Of a stretch of DNA of 64,000 nucleotides, positions 1-8,119 are shown one piece after another. The stretch spans positions 1 through 64,000 of the forward strand of contig NZ_JMKI01000031.1 in the NCBI RefSeq assembly GCF_000712295.1, in the 5' to 3' direction. Each line of letters starts with the position of its first letter. The stretch's first letter is position 1. The stretch is from Synergistes jonesii. Its GTDB lineage: Bacteria; Synergistota; Synergistia; Synergistales; Synergistaceae. The notes beneath the pieces are model-generated. The model saw only the letters and a program-made list of their open reading frames with translations. It searched no databases and was not told the DNA's origin. Both the position numbers and the translations under genes were made by a program.

Positions 1-721
1 TGAGAGCCGTGCATTTCATGTGAGGCAGGACGGCCGAACCGTCAAGAAAGCCGTTTATGTTGCTATTGGGACAAGACTGGACGGGCATCGTGAAGTCCTT
101 GGCCTGTGGGTCGGCGGAAATGAGAGCGCCAAGTACTGGGTCGGTGTCCTTAACGAGATCCGTAATCGCGGTACCGAAGATATTTTCATTATCTCCGTCG
201 ACGGCCTGACAGGCTTTGCAGATGCGATAAGCGCCGTATATCCCAAGGCCGAAGTCCAGCGCTGCATCGTCCATCAGATCCGTTACACGACAAAATTCGT
301 CTCTTACAAGGACATTAAGGCTTTTATGAATGATTTGAAGGGTGTCTATCAGGCTCCTACACTGGAGCAGGCCGAGGAAGGGCTTGACAGACTTGAAGAG
401 AAGTGGGGCTCGAAATACCCGTCTTCGGTAGCGAGCTGGCGGAACAACTGGCCTCAGTTATCCGCTTATTTCAAGTATCCCTATGAGCTGCGCCGGATGA
501 TCTATACGACAAACCAGATCGAGAACTACAACCGGCAGCTCAGGAAAGTGACAAAAACACGTACGATCTTCCCCTCAGACGACGCCCTTCTCAAGCTCCT
601 TTATCTTGCGACGATGGACATCACTGAAAAGTGGACCGGCAGGGACAGGGACTGGAGTAAAATTCTGTCACAGCTGTGCATTTACTTTGAGGAACGCATA
701 GAACCCGGAGATCTGGAATAG
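1..721 (+). CDS. IS256-family transposase, 5' truncated by window edge
   Basis: Mutator/IS256-type DDE transposase. The reading frame is open from the first bases of the window, so the N-terminal half and the first catalytic Asp lie to the left. Visible are the second Asp in ISVDGLTGFADAI, the family signature around CIVHQIRYTTKFVSYKD, and the catalytic Glu in YTTNQIENYNRQLRK. The stop is at 719-721, followed by a hairpin and an IS end. A GTG at position 20 is only an internal codon. The element sits directly downstream of cas2, where a CRISPR array would normally be. Confidence 0.93.
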   Translation, partial: ESRAFHVRQDGRTVKKAVYVAIGTRLDGHREVLGLWVGGNESAKYWVGVLNEIRNRGTEDIFIISVDGLTGFADAISAVYPKAEVQRCIVHQIRYTTKFVSYKDIKAFMNDLKGVYQAPTLEQAEEGLDRLEEKWGSKYPSSVASWRNNWPQLSAYFKYPYELRRMIYTTNQIENYNRQLRKVTKTRTIFPSDDALLKLLYLATMDITEKWTGRDRDWSKILSQLCIYFEERIEPGDLE

Positions 722-743
722 CCCTAAACGCCTATAAGAAAAG

Positions 744-772
744 TCCGGGCTGCAGTCCATTGACAGCCCGGA
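744..772 (+). terminator. Hairpin after the IS256 transposase
   Basis: TCCGGGCTG (744-752) pairs with CAGCCCGGA (764-772), 23 bases after the transposase stop. There is no long T-run. It may end transposase transcription or shield the element from outside transcription. Confidence 0.5.
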
Positions 773-845
773 TAGCGTATGTCATTATGGTGATACTGAA
801 GCAGTAACGGTAACCCTTTGATGTCTTACATCGATCCAGGGGCAA

Positions 846-874
846 GGGGTTTACACAGAATAAGTTACACTACC
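846..874. repeat. Probable right terminal inverted repeat of the IS256 element
   Basis: The segment ending TTACACTACC, read outward as GGTAGTGTAACTTATTCTG, resembles IS256-family ends. It lies about 150 bases past the transposase stop, a usual distance. The matching left end is outside the window, so the boundary and the target-site duplication cannot be confirmed. Confidence 0.6.
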
Positions 875-1008
875 AAAAATCCATTCTTTTTTGCTTTTTG
901 TCAAGGTGCGCAACTCTGTTTTCGAGAGTAATCTTCGTTAATGTCAATAAAATCGGCTCCCATTTTTAATTAAGACTGAGGTTTGCAATTTTTCTCCGCA
1001 AACTATTT
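875..1008. other. Non-coding gap between IS end and cas2
   Basis: There are 134 AT-rich bases with no gene. A short inverted repeat, GTTTGC at 981-986 and GCAAAC at 998-1003, could be a weak end-of-operon hairpin. I looked for the conserved Cas12a repeat stem (AATTTCTACT...GTAGAT, both strands) and found none. This may be what remains of a CRISPR leader. Confidence 0.5.
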
Positions 1009-1281
1009 TCACACCACTATTATATCGGACTCATCATTTTTAGCATAGCCCATTCTGATAATTTCACAAGTTTTTGAAAGGCGGAATATCATCACACTGT
1101 CACTCTGGGAAAATTTCGGTTCAAATTTGTGTGTGATTTCCGCCTGGATATTCGACAGTATTTTTTCGCTGTTGTCGATTTCAAAAACAGAATATTGCAG
1201 CCTGTGTCCGAACTTTGAGATATACTTGAAAAATTTTGTCCGCAGCTTGTCGTCTGAAATATCATAACTGACAAGTATCAT
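1009..1281 (-). CDS. cas2: CRISPR-associated endonuclease Cas2
   Basis: A 90-residue Cas2, the usual size. It opens with the ferredoxin-like strand MILVSYDISDDKLRTKFFKY, whose conserved Asp follows Tyr, and continues with RLQYSVFEI. Cas2 forms the central dimer of the Cas1-Cas2 spacer-integration complex. The ATG overlaps the cas1 stop by four bases, so it is translationally coupled as the last gene of the cas operon. Nothing looks degraded. Confidence 0.95.
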   Translation of the reverse strand: MILVSYDISDDKLRTKFFKYISKFGHRLQYSVFEIDNSEKILSNIQAEITHKFEPKFSQSDSVMIFRLSKTCEIIRMGYAKNDESDIIVV

Positions 1282-2258
1282 TCTCCTTCATCCCTATCTA
1301 TGTTAAAGTAAGGAAAGTCTTCCGCTTGTGATCCTTTCATAAATTTTCTGTAATAACCCTGTATGTAGAGGAATATTTCTCTTTTATGCTCAAGTATTGG
1401 TTTCATCAGAAAATAGATGTAGTCTTTATTTTTATCCCATGACAAAACATTGCGGCCGTCAATAACCTGAAAATCTTCAGCTTTGCACTGTCCAAGGTTT
1501 ATTGATTTTTTTATCTGAATGTCGATCAGCGGACGCAGCGGCTCCACCAAATCGCATACAAGCGATTTTCTCATGTAAAACTGGCGGTGAAGCACCCCCT
1601 GATAGAGGTCAAAGCCATAAAGCTTTAAAAGAGATTCCACAATGCCGAATAAAATTGTGTAGCCTATATCCAGCGTGCTGTTCACGTAATCACTTTTTAT
1701 GCGAGGTTTTCTCCCCTTCCATTCAACGTTATTGAAGTGGTTTTTGAAATAGATTCGTGCGGCTGAGCCTTCAAGACCGATAAGCCCAGGCAGTTCACCT
1801 TCGTATGTTCTAACTTCAGCTGTGTGTTTTTCAATTTGTTCGATCGCTTCTTTTATCTCATCGGTTTTGTTCCTCTGCCGCGCGAGAGCTGAGCGCTGAT
1901 TCACTAGTTTATTTTCCACAAAGTGTTTCGCAAGCTCAAGTCCTGTATATGAATATTGCTTCCTGTGGAGTATTACATTTCCTTCCATCCTGTTTCCGAT
2001 AACGTCGTACGGCCGCATCGTATACGTCATAAGGATGATAGGAAAGCCGAATTTATGCGAACGCTGCAGTATCCCGCTTGTCATCGTGAAGTTACCTATG
2101 AGGAACAAGGCAAAGATTCTGTAGCAGGTCGACTGGTGTCTGATTTCACCGTCCCTGTCTTTTACGATTATATTGTCGTTGGCAAAGGAAAGGCTTTCCC
2201 CGAAATTCAAAAATATGAACAGTATCTGCTTTTTTTCGAATTCGTTGACGTTTATCAT
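1278..2258 (-). CDS. cas1: CRISPR-associated integrase Cas1 (type V-A)
   Basis: Metal-dependent integrase that joins new spacers to the array, 326 residues. The expected catalytic triad is present: Glu in GLIGLEGSAARIYF, His in GVLHRQFY, and the acidic residue in LVCDLVEPLRPLID. The N-terminal beta domain carries the family pattern IIVKDRDGE and ALFLIGNFTMTSGIL. The start overlaps the cas4 stop by four bases and the stop overlaps cas2 by four, so the adaptation genes form a tight translational chain. It looks intact, so adaptation could work if an array exists elsewhere. Confidence 0.95.
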   Translation of the reverse strand: MINVNEFEKKQILFIFLNFGESLSFANDNIIVKDRDGEIRHQSTCYRIFALFLIGNFTMTSGILQRSHKFGFPIILMTYTMRPYDVIGNRMEGNVILHRKQYSYTGLELAKHFVENKLVNQRSALARQRNKTDEIKEAIEQIEKHTAEVRTYEGELPGLIGLEGSAARIYFKNHFNNVEWKGRKPRIKSDYVNSTLDIGYTILFGIVESLLKLYGFDLYQGVLHRQFYMRKSLVCDLVEPLRPLIDIQIKKSINLGQCKAEDFQVIDGRNVLSWDKNKDYIYFLMKPILEHKREIFLYIQGYYRKFMKGSQAEDFPYFNIDRDEGE

Positions 2259-2818
2259 TGCGCCAAAGCGCTCCTATCGCATGCTGGCTCGTAGATACAT
2301 CTCCCGCATTTTGCCGTGTTGGTCTGAATAAAGCCCTCAGGCTGAAATTCGCGCAGAGCTTTGATCGTATTTTCAAACCTTGCAAGCATTTCGGTATCTT
2401 CATTGGGCGCTTTTACCTGAAATACTTTGTTGTCGTCAAGGCTGTAGAGGCGTATCTGCCTGATTGCATATCCTGCTTCCGTCAGAGAAAAATACTGCGC
2501 GTAAAGCTGAAAGATGTAGCCGTCGTATACAGTCGTTATTTTCTTTTTGCGTTCGGTCAGAATACCTTTGTCAATGTCGAACGTGTCGAGTTTGCCGCAG
2601 AGCCGGTAGCGTTCGCAGTACAGGGAGGCGCCTTGAAGTATCTTCTTTTTTGTGGAATATCTCCCTTTGTCTATCGCCTCATGCGCGTTTGTCCCGTTGA
2701 TTTGGTCGGTGTTCTGAAAAAGCATTGTGTCCATCTTCCCGTAAAGGTTATGAAAGTATATGGAAATAGGGCAGAATATGAAGTCGTTAAGCTGAGAAAA
2801 TAGGATTATATCGTCCAT
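2255..2818 (-). CDS. cas4: CRISPR-associated exonuclease Cas4
   Basis: RecB-like nuclease that trims and orients prespacers to a correct PAM. About 187 residues from ATG at 2818, chosen because GGAGTGGGGCGG lies just upstream and the protein then begins MDDIILFSQLNDFIFCPISIY, the normal Cas4 N-terminus with its first Fe-S Cys. An earlier in-frame codon at 2869 would overlap cas12a. The nuclease core is CGKLDTFD...LTERKKK and the C-terminal iron-sulfur cysteines are in CGRCIYEPAC. It begins 16 bases after the cas12a stop and overlaps cas1. Confidence 0.93.
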   Translation of the reverse strand: MDDIILFSQLNDFIFCPISIYFHNLYGKMDTMLFQNTDQINGTNAHEAIDKGRYSTKKKILQGASLYCERYRLCGKLDTFDIDKGILTERKKKITTVYDGYIFQLYAQYFSLTEAGYAIRQIRLYSLDDNKVFQVKAPNEDTEMLARFENTIKALREFQPEGFIQTNTAKCGRCIYEPACDRSALAQ

Positions 2819-2834
2819 ATTCCGCCCCACTCCG

Positions 2835-5800
2835 TTAAAAGTCAAATTTTCTCGTCTGCATAAATTCAAACCATTTCGGGTTGGAGACCGCCATATCCTT
2901 ATAATCTATTCTTCCGTCCTCTTTCAGCTTTTCGTCTATGGCGTCGAGAACAAGTGAGCCTTTGAGCGCGATATGATACGCACCGTTTGCGTCCGCGTCG
3001 ATCGGAAGCGCGGCATCTGTTTTTCTGCTGTCGAAAAAGCGGCCTTTGGCGTTAAGTACGGGCGATATTATGAAGTCTTCGCCGGTATCTCTTTTGCTGT
3101 TCCTCATCTGCAGAGTGTTTTTGAAAACGTAAAAGATTTCCGACGCAAGGCTTTTATCTCTGCTAATCACATCAGGGAGGATGTCCTCTCCGGCCTTGTA
3201 AGCGAGAGCATACTTGTTGAGAATATTTTTCATATCTTCTGTCAATAATCTATCATTCATGCGGAACTTTCCGTCTTTGTCTTTTTCTCTTACGATTCTT
3301 TTGCCGTTCGTCCACACCGCCCATTTTTTACGGTATGAGGTCTGATATGTCCTGAATTTATCGTAGTCGAATTCAAAAGTGAACATATCCCTTTTGGCGT
3401 CAAAGCGTATGCTGTCAAGCTTTCCGATAAAATCCTTCTGTTTTTCTTTTGAAGAGACGTCGTTTATGTTGAATAGATTTACAAACCCCGTAGTCGGGTC
3501 GATCTTTGAGGTGTAGCCGGCGGGTATGTAAAAAATTATTCCGCACTGCTTTCCCAACTTCGTAAAACTTTCGAACTTTTCAGTAAGCTGCAGGCCTTTC
3601 AGTATTCCGCACGGGGCGTCATACCCGGCGTCTTTGAAAACGAGATAGTTCAGCTTATCTATAAGCATCTTTTCAAATTTTTGATAAACCTGCTTTTCGA
3701 CCTTGAAGCGGCCGCGCTTGAAGCCTATATTAAGGTCTTCCATGACAATCACGGCGTTGTTGTCGACCGCCAGCCTGACTATCTCATGCACGACCTGAGA
3801 GAGGTAGCCTTCTTTTAGCTCTTTTATCGTACCTATTGTTTTCCAGCTTTTGCGGGCGGTGTCGCGCTCCTTTTCCTTCTGGTTAAGCTTCGCGTGATAG
3901 TCCATTCCGCCGATAATGTTGAAGTCCTTCTGTAACTTTATGTGCCCATCCCTGTCGATAAGGGAGACATAGACGAGATTGCGCTCGCCGCGGTCGATGC
4001 CGATTATATTCACGTCTTTGTTATTCCTGAGGAAGAGGTTGACATCGCTGTTGATATTGCCCTGCCCCTGTGCCTTAAAATTTATGGTGAAGGGAACGTG
4101 GAAGAAATATTTGTCTATAGTGTAGCGCTTGTCTTTGACAAGCTCATGCTTTACTTCTGTTATGCGTACGAGGCCGCTCTCTATGAGCCCGCGCGCGCCG
4201 GCGTTCAAAGAAGCCATATCCCTTTTGCCGTTGGCATAGCCGCATATTTCGACATACGTACCCTCGTCGATAGGATTGCCGTCGATATCGCGCCTGTTGA
4301 CCTTCATCGAACCTTTCGCATGCACAGCAGGCTTATCGATGCTCTTTCTGCGGAAGAAGAGCTCGGCTTCTCCGTTGAGCTTCAACACCACGTCCTTTAG
4401 ATTCTCTTCCGAGAATATAGCTTTCCAGTAGAGCGTGTGCAGATTCGGGCTTCCCTGCGCGCCGTCCGCAAAATCTTTGTTGTATATCTGGAATAGGAAG
4501 AGTCTGCCTTCCTCTACCCACTTATCGATTTTCTCCGCTGAAAGACGCGTGAAGGTGAGCTTATAGCCCTGATCCTGAACTTCCATGTAAAAATCGCTGA
4601 TGTCTTCATATGAATCGGTATCGGAAAAATCAAAGCCAAACGTCCTCCAGTCTTTGTGTTTATTTATGGAGTCTTTAAAAAAGTCAATCAGCTTGTGACA
4701 ATCTGTTCTGTTAAAGTTTTTGTCTTTTATAAATGTCTTATTTTCTTTTATCAGAAGAATCTCACGCGATGGGTTGTAGCGCTTAGGAGCTCTTTTCGGG
4801 AGAAAGACTTTTGGCAACTCCATATGAGGAGTTGGAATAAATTTATAATTCATTTTCATATAGCCGTAGGCACTGCCGTCATCGGCCAGATCGTCCGCTC
4901 TGAGCTTATTGTTTTTGTCAATCACGCCAAGGTAATATTTTCCGTCTTTCATCAAAATTATAGCCGTGTTGTTCTGTTCTTTATTCTTGTCCCATCCTTT
5001 GGCAAGAGCCGGGTTTTCAAAGTTCAGCTTGAACTTCTCAGTACTGAATGGTTTTTGCGTTGTGTAATTTCTGACCGCGTTATAGACGGGGATCACATCC
5101 TTTACGCTGTCATATATCTCGGCAAAGGCCGAGTAGAATTCAGTATCGATATCAGAGATGTCCTCTGTCTCAAACGGCTTCAGGCAGTGAAGGATGTCGT
5201 TCAGGCTGTCCAGGTAAGCCTTTATGATTTCCGTTTTGCCGTCGTCCCCGCGAAAAGCCTTGCTTTCCGCGGCGAAGTAGCTGAATTTTCGCCCATTTTC
5301 AGCCGCCGTCTCGATTAGGTTTGTGAACTTAGCAAAGTAACTGGCTGAAGGAGCTGAAGATATATCGGCGGAAACCTGTTCGCTGTAGGATTTGACAGCA
5401 GCGTCTATATCAGCAAATGAGAAGTATTTTGACTTGAGCCATTTCTCTGCCTTCTTGCCCGCGCTTCTTGCGCCGTTAAATTCATTTTCTTTAAATTCTT
5501 TCAGCGCGTCTTCAATAAAGCTCCAGTTTTTGAACAGCTCATTGGAGAACGCGGAAATAGAGCTGTTTTTTATCCAGATTTTGTCTAAAGAATATAAATT
5601 ATTTTTGCCGAAGAGCCTTTTTATTCTGTTAAAGATATCGTTGCGTTCGAGCTCCGAACGAAGGCCGTCCACGGCATTGATCGCCTGTTCGTCGTCTTTC
5701 AGCGCCTCCGGCACGAATGAGAGCGTAGTTCTGTCGCTGAGGATCTGTTTGTACAGCGGAACCATCTTAATCCGCAGACTTGCCACTTCTGGATGCTGCT

Positions 5801-6614
5801 GTCTGTAAAGGTTTGAGAACTCGTTAACGCCGCGGAGCTTTTTGTCTCCGGCCTTGCCTGATACGCCGCCGATTATCTGGTTGTAGTAATCGATCTTGTC
5901 CTGAGTCAGGACATTGTTGAAACTCTCAATGCTGAATATGTCATCAAGCGTTTTGCCGCCTAATATCCCGGAGAGCTCTTTCTGCGCTTTGTCTATGACC
6001 TCCGGCGCCCTTTCTTTAATTAAAGTGTACGCACGGACGTTCGCCAGGAACTTTGGAAAGTTCTGATGTACGATACGGAATGCGATAGATGTGCTGGTAT
6101 CTTTCTTTGAATAAATGTTTTTCCGGTTTTCATGGAATCCTGTAAAGTACGTAGAAAATTTATCAAAAGACTTAACCGCGTCAAGCTGCGCCTGTTTTTC
6201 CAAGTCGGAGACAAGCTCGGACTTTATCATTTCCGGAAGCAGTTCGGAGAAAAGCTCTTTTTTAAACAGCTTCTTATAAACCGCCTGAGACGTAAACATA
6301 CTTATAATTTTTTCGCGCATCTCTTTTTGTTCTGCCGGCAAAGCCTTGTTGTTTTTGCTACCGCTCTGAATGAGTGCCTCCGCCAAAGGATTCCAGTCAA
6401 AATGAGCGGGGTCGAGCGTCTCATGTATAAATTTCCTGTGGTAATCGTCGATGAGTTTCGTTACGCTTTTATAATCTTCACCGCGTTTTTCATCGTGCAT
6501 TATGATAAGTTTCCGGTTTATATGTTCTTCCGTCTTTCCTATAGGCTTCAGTTCGAATCTCAACGTTTTGCTGAGCTGGTAAATGTTTGTGAAATCCTTG
6601 AGACTATTCGCCAT
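2835..6614 (-). CDS. cas12a: Cas12a (Cpf1), type V-A RNA-guided DNA nuclease
   Basis: Single-protein effector that processes its crRNA and cuts DNA. From ATG 6614 it is 1,259 residues, a normal size. The N-terminus is the family hallmark KDFTNIYQLSKTLRFELKPIGKT. RuvC I is IIGIDRGERN (Asp about 874), RuvC II VIVMEDLNIGFKRGR (Glu about 959), RuvC III IDADANGAYHIALKG (Asp about 1206-1208). The nuclease-lobe Arg is in LQMRNSKRDTGEDF. The crRNA-processing region FFHVPFTINFKAQG keeps its His and Lys. AAGGGATGG about ten bases upstream favours 6614; ATG 6623 is too close to that site, and the longer frame opens at TTG 6692. All key residues are present, so it is probably active. Confidence 0.96.
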   Translation of the reverse strand: MANSLKDFTNIYQLSKTLRFELKPIGKTEEHINRKLIIMHDEKRGEDYKSVTKLIDDYHRKFIHETLDPAHFDWNPLAEALIQSGSKNNKALPAEQKEMREKIISMFTSQAVYKKLFKKELFSELLPEMIKSELVSDLEKQAQLDAVKSFDKFSTYFTGFHENRKNIYSKKDTSTSIAFRIVHQNFPKFLANVRAYTLIKERAPEVIDKAQKELSGILGGKTLDDIFSIESFNNVLTQDKIDYYNQIIGGVSGKAGDKKLRGVNEFSNLYRQQHPEVASLRIKMVPLYKQILSDRTTLSFVPEALKDDEQAINAVDGLRSELERNDIFNRIKRLFGKNNLYSLDKIWIKNSSISAFSNELFKNWSFIEDALKEFKENEFNGARSAGKKAEKWLKSKYFSFADIDAAVKSYSEQVSADISSAPSASYFAKFTNLIETAAENGRKFSYFAAESKAFRGDDGKTEIIKAYLDSLNDILHCLKPFETEDISDIDTEFYSAFAEIYDSVKDVIPVYNAVRNYTTQKPFSTEKFKLNFENPALAKGWDKNKEQNNTAIILMKDGKYYLGVIDKNNKLRADDLADDGSAYGYMKMNYKFIPTPHMELPKVFLPKRAPKRYNPSREILLIKENKTFIKDKNFNRTDCHKLIDFFKDSINKHKDWRTFGFDFSDTDSYEDISDFYMEVQDQGYKLTFTRLSAEKIDKWVEEGRLFLFQIYNKDFADGAQGSPNLHTLYWKAIFSEENLKDVVLKLNGEAELFFRRKSIDKPAVHAKGSMKVNRRDIDGNPIDEGTYVEICGYANGKRDMASLNAGARGLIESGLVRITEVKHELVKDKRYTIDKYFFHVPFTINFKAQGQGNINSDVNLFLRNNKDVNIIGIDRGERNLVYVSLIDRDGHIKLQKDFNIIGGMDYHAKLNQKEKERDTARKSWKTIGTIKELKEGYLSQVVHEIVRLAVDNNAVIVMEDLNIGFKRGRFKVEKQVYQKFEKMLIDKLNYLVFKDAGYDAPCGILKGLQLTEKFESFTKLGKQCGIIFYIPAGYTSKIDPTTGFVNLFNINDVSSKEKQKDFIGKLDSIRFDAKRDMFTFEFDYDKFRTYQTSYRKKWAVWTNGKRIVREKDKDGKFRMNDRLLTEDMKNILNKYALAYKAGEDILPDVISRDKSLASEIFYVFKNTLQMRNSKRDTGEDFIISPVLNAKGRFFDSRKTDAALPIDADANGAYHIALKGSLVLDAIDEKLKEDGRIDYKDMAVSNPKWFEFMQTRKFDF

Positions 6615-6691
6615 ATTTTCCATCCCTTCTCTGATAGGCGTTTTATCGTAAAAATTGCAATGCTGAACAAAAGAAAAAATTATCCTGTCCA

Positions 6692-6721
6692 ACTATATCA
6701 TGATTTGTCGTTTTGTGTAAA
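6692..6721 (-). promoter_or_regulatory. Candidate promoter of the cas12a operon
   Basis: On the minus strand, TTTACA (6716-6721) and TATAGT (6692-6697) are separated by 18 bases, which would leave a leader of roughly 70 bases before the cas12a ATG. This is by eye only. Confidence 0.4.
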
Positions 6722-6870
6722 AATTTATTCGAATTGTTGACAAAAAAATTATGCCACGCTGGCTTGAAGCTCTGGCAGAGAAGGTTTTGAGGATTTCAGG
6801 CGTTTTTACAGAGGCCAGCCGCCGATATTTTTTATGTGAATTATGCGCAGCCGGTCAGTAAGGCTTTTGC

Positions 6871-7197
6871 TCACGCGAATACCGACTGCACGAGCCACAT
6901 GTAGAGCAGCGTCCCCCCCAGCACCGAGAGGAGCATGTTGCGCTTCCACCTGTGTAGGAGGACGACCACGGCGAGCGACAGCGCCTCCGGCGCTCCGTGC
7001 GGCGCGGCGAGAAGCGAAACGTTTTTAAGGCAGTAGACGACGAGCATGCCCATTATCGCGTACGGCAGCACGCCGCTCAGGTAAATTACCGCCGGAGGCG
7101 TCTTTCTGCGAAAGAGTATGAAAGGCAGGAAGCGCGTCAGCATCGTCACCGCGGCTATCACGAGCGTCATCGAGAGGATGTATGAATCAGCCGGCAT
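6871..7197 (-). CDS. azlD: AzlD family branched-chain amino acid exporter subunit
   Basis: Small membrane protein of 108 residues with about four hydrophobic segments, the normal AzlD layout. MTRFLPFILFRRKTPPAVIYLSGVLPYAIMGMLVVYCL is typical of the family (quoted in two parts: the RFLPF loop and the PYAIMGMLVVYCL helix). It pairs with AzlC to export branched-chain amino acids or related compounds. It overlaps azlC by 11 bases and is clearly co-translated. The substrate in this organism is not visible from sequence. Confidence 0.88.
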   Translation of the reverse strand: MPADSYILSMTLVIAAVTMLTRFLPFILFRRKTPPAVIYLSGVLPYAIMGMLVVYCLKNVSLLAAPHGAPEALSLAVVVLLHRWKRNMLLSVLGGTLLYMWLVQSVFA

Positions 7198-7900
7198 CGT
7201 GCGCCCTCCTCTCGATGAGCCGCCTCTCGGCGGAGAGCGCGGCGGCGATCAGCAGCAGCGCCGGGATGAGGAAATTCGCCGGGCCGAAGAGAAGAAGCGA
7301 GAGCAATGAAAGCGCGAGGCCGGTGAGCGCCGGGAGGTGCTCCTTCGCGCCCTCCCACTGTTCGACGAATATCACCGTGAAGAGCGCCGTCATCGCAAAG
7401 TCGACGCCCTCAGCGTTGAAGGCGAGCGCGCCGCCCAACAGGCCGCCGAGGAAGCTGCCCGCCACCCAGTAGGATATGTCGAGCAGCGTAACGAAGAGGT
7501 AGTAATCCTTCAGGTTGACTTCCTCAGGCATATCTGCGGAGCAGACGAGAGAGAAGGTCTCGTCGCAAAGCCCGAATATCAGCACGGGCTTTCGCGCGCC
7601 CGTGTTTTTATATTTTTCCAGCATCGAGACGCCGTAAAAGATGTGGCGGAAGTTCACCATCAGCGTCATAAGCGCGGCAGAAAGCAGGGAGGCGCCGCTC
7701 GCTATGAGGTCCGCCGCGACGAACTGCATCGAGCCGGCGAAGATCAGGAGGCTCATAACGCCCGGCCACGCCCAGCCGACGCCCTTGCTGCGCATCAGAA
7801 CCCCGTAGCCTGCGCCGAGCACGAGAAACGCCGTCATAACGGGAAACGTGTCCCTTGACGCGTATTTAAAAGCCTTCCTTGTCCCCTCAGAAATTTCCAT
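7187..7900 (-). CDS. azlC: AzlC family branched-chain amino acid exporter, large subunit
   Basis: Polytopic permease, about 237 residues from ATG 7900. AAAAGGGATCG precedes this ATG, whereas the longer reading needs a TTG at 7927. Family features are FLVLGAGYGVLMRSKG, the SLLIFAGSMQFVAADLI helix and the MVNFRHIFYGVSM segment. It works with AzlD in amino acid efflux. The two genes form a stand-alone pair with no local regulator visible. Confidence 0.9.
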   Translation of the reverse strand: MEISEGTRKAFKYASRDTFPVMTAFLVLGAGYGVLMRSKGVGWAWPGVMSLLIFAGSMQFVAADLIASGASLLSAALMTLMVNFRHIFYGVSMLEKYKNTGARKPVLIFGLCDETFSLVCSADMPEEVNLKDYYLFVTLLDISYWVAGSFLGGLLGGALAFNAEGVDFAMTALFTVIFVEQWEGAKEHLPALTGLALSLLSLLLFGPANFLIPALLLIAAALSAERRLIERRAHDAG

Positions 7901-7927
7901 GATCGATCCCTTTTCGCAAATTTTCAA

Positions 7928-8119
7928 AATTATAATGTAACGGACGACGAAAGTAAATCTGATGCAGCAAGTAAAACTCGCGGTAGAACTCGCCGCAAAG
8001 GCTTTTTTATTTCGTGAGAAGCGCAGCCCAAAAGAAGGAACCGGCGAGGGCGCGCCGGTTCCTTACGTTGCCGCGCTGCTCAGGCGCGGCGATCCGATTG
8101 GGAGAGCTGTTTGGCAGTT
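7928..8119. other. Intergenic region between azlC and the P5C dehydrogenase gene
   Basis: It holds the azlC upstream region and the hairpin at 8035-8064. A plus-strand reading frame at 7962-8306 mostly overlaps the dehydrogenase antisense and has no family features, so I do not call it a gene. Confidence 0.5.
8035..8064 (-). terminator. Stem-loop downstream of the P5C dehydrogenase gene
   Basis: AAGGAACCGGCG (8035-8046) and CGCCGGTTCCTT (8053-8064) make a perfect 12-bp stem with a six-base loop. In the minus direction it is followed by CTTTT, so it probably ends the dehydrogenase transcript. Confidence 0.65.

Noticed and set aside
875-1008. Possible CRISPR repeats or spacers after cas2
   Set aside because: No segment recurs and the conserved Cas12a repeat stem is absent. 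Only one short inverted repeat is present.
7337-7858. Long plus-strand frames opposite azlC and other GC-rich genes
   Set aside because: These are antisense shadows typical of GC-rich codons, rich in Arg and Ala, without ribosome sites or conserved motifs.
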